DNA from: Frankiales bacterium
GTDB lineage: Bacteria > Actinomycetota > Actinomycetes > Mycobacteriales > Jatrophihabitantaceae
Assembly (NCBI GenBank): GCA_025963265.1
Contig: JAOPUY010000350.1
Span: 1 to 5,467, forward strand
Direction: 5' to 3'
DNA: 5,467 nt
Every line of letters begins with the position of its first letter. Within the stretch, counting starts at the first letter, position 1. Positions 1-4,134 of the stretch are shown one piece after another. The translations under genes were made by a program, and so were the position numbers. Under the pieces are notes generated by a model, which did not search any database, was not told where the DNA came from, and saw only the letters and a list, made by a program, of their open reading frames with translations.

Positions 1-1199
1 GGATGACCTGGCACGGCGACACGATCGTCGACCTCCCGCCGAAGACCGCCGCCCACGAGGGGCCGGTGTACGAGCGCCCCATCGAGCGTCCCCTCGACCA
101 GGACGCCGTCGTGCAGGTCGACGGCCGCGGGCTGCCGCGTCCGCAGAAGCCGGACGAGTTCCGGCACACGCTGCTGCGGCTGCTGGCCAGCCCCAACCCG
201 GCCGACAAGTCGTGGATCACCGACCAGTACGACCGCTATGTGCTGGGCAACACCGTGCTTTCTCAGCCCGAGGACGCGGGCATGGTGCGGATCACCGACG
301 AGCGGTGGCGGGCCGAGCACGACGGCGAGGACTCGCTGCTCGGCATCGCGATCGCCACCGACGGCAATGGCCGCTACACCCGGCTCGACCCCTACGCCGG
401 CGCGCAACTGGCGTTGTCGGAGGCCTACCGGAACGTGGCCACCACCGGCGCCCGGCCGCTCGCGGTGACCAACTGCCTGAACTTCGGCTCACCCGAGGAC
501 CCAGCCGTCATGTGGCAGTTCGCCGAGGCCGTCCGCGGCCTGGCCGACGGCTGCCAGACGCTCGGGATTCCGGTGACCGGCGGCAATGTCAGCTTCTACA
601 ACCAGACCGGGACCTCGCCGATTCTGCCGACGCCGGTGATCGGCGTGCTCGGGGTGATTGACGACGTCACCCGGCGGACTCCGATGGCCTTCACCAATGA
701 CGGCCATCAGCTGTACCTGCTGGGCGACACGAAGGACGAGTTCGGCGGTTCGGAATGGGCCCACGTCATCCACGGATTCCTGGGCGGCAAGCCGCCGGCC
801 GTCGACCTTGAGCGCGAGAAGCTGCTGGCCGATGTGCTGATCAACGCCTCGCGGGACGGTCTGATCGACTCTGCGCACGATCTTTCCGACGGCGGGTTGT
901 TCGTGGCGCTGGCCGAGTCGTGCCTGCGCGGCACGACCGGGGTGCGGGTCATCGTGCCCGAGGACATCGATCCGTTCGTGTTCCTGTTCTCCGAGTCGGC
1001 CGGGCGGGCGATCGTGGCTGTGCCCCGGACGGAGGAGGTCCGGTTCACCGACATGTGCACCGCCCGCGGTCTGCCGGCCGCCCGAATCGGCGTGCTCGAC
1101 ATTCTGGAGTCGACCATCGACGTGCAGGGCCAGTTTCGGGTCGGCCTGGGCGAACTGCGGCGGGCCTGGACCCAGACATTGCCTGCGCTTTTCGGATGA
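1..1199 (+). CDS. purL: Phosphoribosylformylglycinamidine synthase subunit PurL, C-terminal part (5' end outside the window)
   Basis: This cytoplasmic enzyme of de novo purine synthesis converts FGAR, ATP and ammonia to FGAM; in the small, multi-subunit form the ammonia comes from glutamine through PurQ, with PurS as bridge. About 398 residues are present, roughly the C-terminal half of a small-type PurL (usually about 740-770 aa). The frame is open to base 1, so the ATG at position 3 is taken as an internal methionine. Counting it as residue 1, recognisable blocks are HEGPVYERP (18-26), [10 protein letters not shown] (71-80), [17 protein letters not shown] (118-134, second ATP-binding AIRS-like half), GGNVSFYN (193-200) and HDLSDGGL (292-299, AIRS C-terminal domain). 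No fused glutaminase domain follows, so this is not the large proteobacterial type. The TGA stop overlaps the next start codon as ATGA. No frameshift or broken motif was seen. Confidence 0.97.
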   Translation, partial: MTWHGDTIVDLPPKTAAHEGPVYERPIERPLDQDAVVQVDGRGLPRPQKPDEFRHTLLRLLASPNPADKSWITDQYDRYVLGNTVLSQPEDAGMVRITDERWRAEHDGEDSLLGIAIATDGNGRYTRLDPYAGAQLALSEAYRNVATTGARPLAVTNCLNFGSPEDPAVMWQFAEAVRGLADGCQTLGIPVTGGNVSFYNQTGTSPILPTPVIGVLGVIDDVTRRTPMAFTNDGHQLYLLGDTKDEFGGSEWAHVIHGFLGGKPPAVDLEREKLLADVLINASRDGLIDSAHDLSDGGLFVALAESCLRGTTGVRVIVPEDIDPFVFLFSESAGRAIVAVPRTEEVRFTDMCTARGLPAARIGVLDILESTIDVQGQFRVGLGELRRAWTQTLPALFG

Positions 1200-1963
1200 C
1201 CGCGCCCGCCCTGGTCGCCCAGGCGGAGAACGTCCAGGGCTGGCTGGCCGCGTTGCCGGACGAGGAGTTCGACGCGCCGTCTGTGCTGGAGGGGTGGAAC
1301 GTCCGCGATCTCGTCGGACATCTGGTGTTGTCGTTGCGGGGTTACGCGGCCGTTGCCGTGACCGCCTCGCCCGAGCGCCCGGTCAGCCTGGCCCAGTACA
1401 CGGCGCAGTACCGCGCGGCGGCGGCAGAGATCAGCGGGCTGGCTCAGGATGCCGCTGGCCGCTCGAGCCCGGACGCGCTCCGGTCGGCTTTCGCCGAGGC
1501 GCTGGCCGGCGCCCGGGCCGCGGCCGGCGCTGAACCGCTGGCCGCCGTCGCCGGACCCCGCGGACCGATCAGCGGTCTGAACTGGTCGCGGACCCGAATC
1601 ATCGAACTCGTCGTCCACTCCGATGACCTGTCACGCTCAGTGCCGGCGGTCGCGGCCGTCGAGCTGGTCCGGCCGGCGTTAGCCGACGCCGTGCGCGGGT
1701 TGGCTGGCGTGCTGGCCGAGCGCTACCCCGGCCGTTCGGTCGAGGTCCGCGTGCCGCCGTTCGTCGCCGTGCAATGCGGGGGCATCGACGGTGACGGACC
1801 CCGGCACACCCGGGGCACCCCGCCGAACGTGATCGAGACCGACCCCGTCACCTTCCTGCGGCTGAGCGCCGGGCGGGTGCGATGGGCTGACGCCATCGCC
1901 GCGGCCACGGTGCGGGCCAGCGGCAACCGCGCCGACCTGAGCCGCCAGTTGCCGCTGCTCTAA
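1196..1963 (+). CDS. Sterol carrier family protein with MDMPI_N/DinB-like N-terminal domain
   Basis: A 255-aa protein of two parts. Residues about 1-150 resemble the metal-binding N domain of mycothiol-dependent maleylpyruvate isomerases: [13 protein letters not shown] (31-43) with H42, then [11 protein letters not shown] (135-145) with E137 and H141. This matches the His...Glu-x3-His metal triad of that four-helix family. Residues about 175-255 resemble the bacterial SCP-like domain (SCP_3): [13 protein letters not shown] (182-194), [17 protein letters not shown] (201-217), then WADA (230-233) and a [12 protein letters not shown] tail near 242-249. No signal peptide or membrane segment is visible. 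The start is fixed by the ATGA overlap with the purL stop; no Shine-Dalgarno lies upstream, so termination-reinitiation coupling to purL is likely. Substrate and reaction are unknown. Family assignment is from remembered motifs; a catalytic role is inferred only from the conserved triad. Confidence 0.87.
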   Translation: MTAPALVAQAENVQGWLAALPDEEFDAPSVLEGWNVRDLVGHLVLSLRGYAAVAVTASPERPVSLAQYTAQYRAAAAEISGLAQDAAGRSSPDALRSAFAEALAGARAAAGAEPLAAVAGPRGPISGLNWSRTRIIELVVHSDDLSRSVPAVAAVELVRPALADAVRGLAGVLAERYPGRSVEVRVPPFVAVQCGGIDGDGPRHTRGTPPNVIETDPVTFLRLSAGRVRWADAIAAATVRASGNRADLSRQLPLL

Positions 1964-1971
1964 AGCCCATC

Positions 1972-2022
1972 CGGTCCAGGCCTAGGGCCGACCCAGGCCT
2001 AGGGCCGTGGCAGGCTGGACCG
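1972..2022 (+). other. Inverted repeat enclosing the tandem repeat; possible RNA stem-loop
   Basis: CGGTCCAG (1972-1979) and CTGGACCG (2015-2022) are perfect 8-bp reverse complements around a 35-nt loop that contains most of the 17-bp repeats. The right arm ends immediately before the ATG of the DUF429 gene, so a folded transcript could hide the start region, including the weak GGCAGG at 2009-2014. There is no U-tract, so it is not a canonical intrinsic terminator. Confidence 0.45.
1976..2009. repeat. Two tandem copies of a 17-bp repeat
   Basis: CCAGGCCTAGGGCCGAC (1976-1992) is followed directly by CCAGGCCTAGGGCCGTG (1993-2009), with 15 of 17 bases identical. Each copy holds the palindromes AGGCCT and CCTAGG, so the copies can also pair with one another. 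They fill most of the 59-bp gap between the sterol-carrier-type gene and the DUF429 gene. The function is unknown: replication slippage and a protein-binding site are both possible. Confidence 0.8.
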
Positions 2023-2790
2023 ATGCTGACCATCGGCGTCGATCTGTCGGCCGAGGAGACCAACACCTGTCTCGCGGCGATCGACTGGTCGACCGGCGGC
2101 GCCGCGACCGTGGTCGACCTGCAGAGCCGGGTCGGCAACCACACCATCGTCGAGGCGGCCGTGCCGGCGGCGAAAGTCGGCATTGACTGCCCTTTCGGCT
2201 GGCCGATCGGCTTCACCGAGTTCGTCCTCGAGCACCAGAACGGCGATGTCGGCCCACGGGCGGGACGGCCGCTGGATTGGCGTCGCTCGCTGGCCAACCG
2301 AGAGACCGACCTGCACGTCCGGCGGATGACCAGCCTGACCCCGCTCAGCGTGAGTGCCGACCGGATCGGCCACGCCGCGATGCGGTGCGCCGCCCTGCTG
2401 GCCCAGTTGAAGAGAGCTGGCTTGCCCGTCGACCGCTCGGGCCAGACCGGGTTGGTGGCCGAGGTCTACCCGTCGGCCTGCCTGCTTCGGTGGGGTCTGC
2501 TGCACCGGCGGTACAAGCACCGGGCTAACCGAGCCGCGCTATCGGGGCTGGTCGATGACCTGCAGCAGGCCGCGCCCTGGCTGGAGCTCGGGGAATTCGA
2601 GCCGCTCCTGCGAGCCAGCGACGACGCCTTCGACGCGGTGGTGGCCGGCCTCGGCGCCCGTGCCGTCGTGCGTGGCCTCACCGAGCCGCCGCCGGCCGAG
2701 CTCGCCGCGCTGGCCCAAGTCGAGGGCTGGATCACCGTTCCAGACGCGGGTTCGCTCAGCCGGCTGATCGATCAGTCAGCGCTCGGATAA
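2023..2790 (+). CDS. DUF429 family protein (predicted RNase H-like fold)
   Basis: A 255-aa protein with the motif order of the DUF429 family: GVDLSAE at the N terminus (5-11, D7), GIDCPFGWP (53-61, D55), RETDLHVRR (93-101), EVYPSA (147-152) and SDDAFDAVVAGLGARA (199-214). The spaced acidic residues D7, D55, E147 and D200/D201/D204 look like the metal-binding set of an RNase H-like fold, and the family has been predicted to contain nucleases; no substrate is established. It is soluble, with no signal peptide. The ATG is the first codon before the GVDLS strand, as usual in this fold; a weak GGCAGG lies 8 nt upstream. It may share a transcript with purL and the gene before it (59-bp gap). Its last 19 bp overlap the convergent regulator gene. 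Family assignment is fairly sure; biochemical role is open. Confidence 0.87.
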   Translation: MLTIGVDLSAEETNTCLAAIDWSTGGAATVVDLQSRVGNHTIVEAAVPAAKVGIDCPFGWPIGFTEFVLEHQNGDVGPRAGRPLDWRRSLANRETDLHVRRMTSLTPLSVSADRIGHAAMRCAALLAQLKRAGLPVDRSGQTGLVAEVYPSACLLRWGLLHRRYKHRANRAALSGLVDDLQQAAPWLELGEFEPLLRASDDAFDAVVAGLGARAVVRGLTEPPPAELAALAQVEGWITVPDAGSLSRLIDQSALG

Positions 2791-3236
2791 GCAGCAGTTC
2801 GGACGGCTTGAGTGTCGCCCGCGCGCACCTCGTGGCCCTGCTCGTCGATGTAGCCGACGTGCACAGCGGCACCGTCGGTGCAACGGCGGCGCAGCATCGT
2901 CGGACCGTCGGGCCAGGGCAGGTGTTTGTCGCCCCACTGCTGCAATGACCACAACGCGAGCTGCAGTTCTCGGCCAGCCTCGGTTAGCCGGTACGCCTCG
3001 CGGACCCGCGCCCCCGGCTCCTGGTAGGGCTCGCGGGTCATCACCCCGTACTCGACCAGGGTGGACAGCCGGTCGGCGAGGACATCGGGGGCGATCCCCA
3101 GCGCGGCCCGAAACTCGGCGAAGCGGGTGGCGCCGGTGAGGGCCTCCCGAAGGATGAGCAATGTCCAGCGCTCGCCGAGCACCCCGAGGCTGCGGGCGAT
3201 CGAGCAACTGGAGTCGATGAGCTTTGAACTTGCCAT
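2772..3236 (-). CDS. HxlR/DUF24-family winged-helix transcriptional regulator
   Basis: A 154-aa DNA-binding regulator. With M1 at 3236 it shows CSIARSLGVLGERWTLLILR (11-30), RFAEFRAALGIAPDVLADRL (38-57, helix-turn-helix with recognition helix), the wing near EPYQEPGARVREAYRLTEAG (69-88) and a C-terminal dimerisation helix ending in LQQWGDKHL (98-106). C11 is the conserved DUF24 cysteine that in relatives such as HypR, YodB and QorR senses disulfide or quinone stress; C119 is the only other cysteine. The start is chosen at 3236 because TAGAAT (3249-3244) lies exactly 7 nt before that ATG, fitting a leaderless transcript. An in-frame ATG at 3245 would add three residues. The gene is divergent from the SDR gene and shares its operator region, so it probably represses both. 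HxlR family is certain; the target is inferred from gene arrangement. Confidence 0.94.
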   Translation of the reverse strand: MASSKLIDSSCSIARSLGVLGERWTLLILREALTGATRFAEFRAALGIAPDVLADRLSTLVEYGVMTREPYQEPGARVREAYRLTEAGRELQLALWSLQQWGDKHLPWPDGPTMLRRRCTDGAAVHVGYIDEQGHEVRAGDTQAVRTAAYPSAD

Positions 3237-3243
3237 GAACAAC

Positions 3244-3249
3244 ATTCTA
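3244..3249 (-). promoter_or_regulatory. -10 box of the HxlR regulator gene (leaderless)
   Basis: On the minus strand TAGAAT matches TATAAT at five of six positions. Seven bases separate it from the ATG at 3236, so transcription would begin at the start codon. No good -35 hexamer is visible 16-18 nt further upstream. The half-site at 3251-3259 lies two bases away, which would allow autorepression. Confidence 0.6.
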
Positions 3250-3250
3250 C

Positions 3251-3303
3251 TCTGAGTTGCCGTTTCCTAACCAGATGAGCTAAGTTGGCAAAACCAACTC
3301 AGA
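3251..3303. promoter_or_regulatory. Divergent operator region with palindromes, probable HxlR-type binding sites
   Basis: Three related half-sites are visible. AGTTGG-CAAAA-CCAACT (3283-3299) is a perfect 6-bp dyad and extends to TAAGTTGG-N5-CCAACTCA (3281-3301, one mismatch pair). TCTGAGTTG (3251-3259) is the exact reverse complement of CAACTCAGA (3295-3303), 35 bp apart. A degenerate copy of the 21-bp site with the same 8-5-8 geometry may occupy 3253-3273 (left halves 6 of 8 identical, right halves 5 of 8). The strong dyad covers the SDR -10 and predicted start point; the other site touches the regulator's -10. This placement fits repression of both genes. Binding by the adjacent regulator is inferred. 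Confidence 0.7.
3257..3286 (+). promoter_or_regulatory. Candidate promoter of the SDR gene
   Basis: TTGCCG (3257-3262) and TAAGTT (3281-3286) are separated by 18 bp. They match TTGACA at four of six positions and the actinobacterial TAnnnT pattern respectively. Transcription would start near 3293, inside the operator dyad, leaving a leader of about 25 nt that includes a good ribosome binding site. Confidence 0.45.
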
Positions 3304-3306
3304 ACT

Positions 3307-3312
3307 GAGGAG
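3307..3312 (+). promoter_or_regulatory. Strong ribosome binding site of the SDR gene
   Basis: GAGGAG lies 5 nt before the ATG at 3318. It is the only strong Shine-Dalgarno among the five genes with visible starts and fixes this start codon. It contrasts with the leaderless look of the regulator and purF. Confidence 0.8.
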
Positions 3313-3317
3313 ACATC

Positions 3318-4016
3318 ATGGACATCAGCGCAAGCACCGCCTTCGTGACTGGAGCCAATCGCGGACTCGGCCGGCACTTCGCCGAGCAGTTACTGGCGCG
3401 GGGAGCGACCGTCTACGCCGGCGCCCGCAATCCGGACTCGATCGACCTGGCGGGGGCCATCCCGATCGCCATCGACGTGACCGATCCCGCCTCCGTCGAA
3501 GCGGCCGCCCGGGCGAGCTCCGGCGTGAACCTGGTGATCAACAACGCCGGCTCGGCCACCGGCGCCTCGCTGCTGACCGGCGACCTCGCCGACCTGCGGC
3601 TGGAGATGGACACGCATTACTTCGGCAGCCTGGCCGTGACCCGGGCCTTCGCGCCGCAGCTGGCGGCCAACGGCGGCGGGTCGATCCTCAACGTGCTGTC
3701 GGTGTTGTCGTGGATCACCTTTCCGAACGTCGGCGGCTACTCCGCGGCCAAGGCCGCCGCGTGGTCGATGACCAATGAGCTGCGGATCGAACTAGCCGGG
3801 CAGGGCACCACCGTCAGCGCGCTGCACGTGGGCTACATGGACACCGACATGGCCCGGCACGTCGAGGCCGAGAAGAACGACCCGGCGGTGGTGGCCAAAC
3901 TGGCGCTGGACGCCGTCGCCGCCGGCGAGTTGGAGATCCTCGCCGACGACCTCAGCCGCCAGGTCCAGGCCGGTTTGGCCGGTGGCGTCGCCGCGCTCTA
4001 CCCGCAGGCCGCCTGA
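3318..4016 (+). CDS. Short-chain dehydrogenase/reductase (classical SDR), probably NADP(H)-dependent
   Basis: A 232-aa cytoplasmic oxidoreductase with a complete Rossmann fold. Visible motifs are TGANRGLG (11-18, cofactor loop), NNAG (75-78), S128 exactly 13 residues before the catalytic tyrosine, and Y141-SAA-K145. R15 in the glycine motif and R37 at the end of the second strand, where NAD-binding members carry an acidic residue, point to NADP(H). The position of the tetrad asparagine (about 25 residues after NNAG) is H100 in DTHYFG. The C terminus is short, as in small SDRs of about 230-250 aa; the substrate cannot be read from it. It is divergent from the HxlR regulator with shared operators, so it is the likely regulatory target, perhaps a reductase for reactive carbonyl or quinone compounds (inference). 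The TGA stop lies inside a 15-bp repeat, which places two further in-frame TGA codons downstream. Confidence 0.95.
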   Translation: MDISASTAFVTGANRGLGRHFAEQLLARGATVYAGARNPDSIDLAGAIPIAIDVTDPASVEAAARASSGVNLVINNAGSATGASLLTGDLADLRLEMDTHYFGSLAVTRAFAPQLAANGGGSILNVLSVLSWITFPNVGGYSAAKAAAWSMTNELRIELAGQGTTVSALHVGYMDTDMARHVEAEKNDPAVVAKLALDAVAAGELEILADDLSRQVQAGLAGGVAALYPQAA

Positions 4017-4048
4017 GATCGGCCAACCTGAGCTCGGCCAGCCTGAGA
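4004..4048. repeat. Triplicated 15-bp tandem repeat over the SDR stop codon
   Basis: TCGGCCAACCTGAGC (4019-4033) and TCGGCCAGCCTGAGA (4034-4048) are adjacent, with 13 of 15 bases equal. A degenerate third copy at 4004-4018 shares GCCTGAGA with the last copy and spans the SDR stop. CCTGAG therefore recurs at 4012, 4027 and 4042. Because 15 bp equals five codons, TGA occurs in the SDR frame at 4014, 4029 and 4044. Confidence 0.7.
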
Positions 4049-4062
4049 CCGAGCCCGGCCGG

Positions 4063-4101
4063 TCGACCCGCTCGCGCTCGATCCGTCGCCGGGCGGGTCG
4101 A
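4063..4101 (+). terminator. GC-rich hairpin between SDR and purF, possible terminator without U-tract
   Basis: TCGACCCGCTCG (4063-4074) pairs with CGGGCGGGTCGA (4090-4101) as a 12-bp stem with one G-U pair and a 15-nt loop. It lies 46 bp after the SDR stop and just before the purF promoter, so it could end the SDR transcript. There is no T-rich tail, so intrinsic termination is uncertain. Confidence 0.4.
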
Positions 4102-4120
4102 GGCGCGGTCGCCCAAGCCG

Positions 4121-4134
4121 TAGACTCAGCAGCG
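4121..4134 (+). promoter_or_regulatory. Leaderless purF promoter: TAGACT -10 box 7 nt before the GTG start
   Basis: TAGACT (4121-4126) fits the actinobacterial TAnnnT -10 pattern. Seven bases (CAGCAGC) separate it from the GTG at 4134, so RNA would start at the first base of the start codon. No Shine-Dalgarno precedes that GTG. The -35 region is weak (GTCGAG at 4097-4102 is the best placed) and overlaps the right arm of the hairpin. Confidence 0.65.

Noticed and set aside
3..5. ATG at the left edge as a true start of purL
   Set aside because: The frame is open to base 1 and the residues align with the middle of PurL, so this is an internal methionine in a cut gene.
489..878. Open frame on the minus strand inside purL
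   Set aside because: Fully antisense to conserved PurL motifs, with no recognisable domain.
707..1618. Long open frame (303 codons) on the minus strand
   Set aside because: It lies antisense to purL and the sterol-carrier-type gene, has an arginine/serine/proline-rich composition typical of a shadow frame in high-GC DNA, and shows no domain motif.
1976..2009. Start of a CRISPR array
   Set aside because: There are only two directly adjacent 17-bp copies, with no spacers and no cas genes nearby.
1999..2520. 173-codon open frame on the minus strand over the DUF429 gene
   Set aside because: The plus-strand frame carries the ordered DUF429 motifs; the minus frame has none.
2023..4016. Undescribed defence or mobile system
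   Set aside because: The three genes belong to common families and no toxin, integrase, transposase, helicase or effector signature is visible; the evidence supports only an accessory block with its own redox-type regulation.
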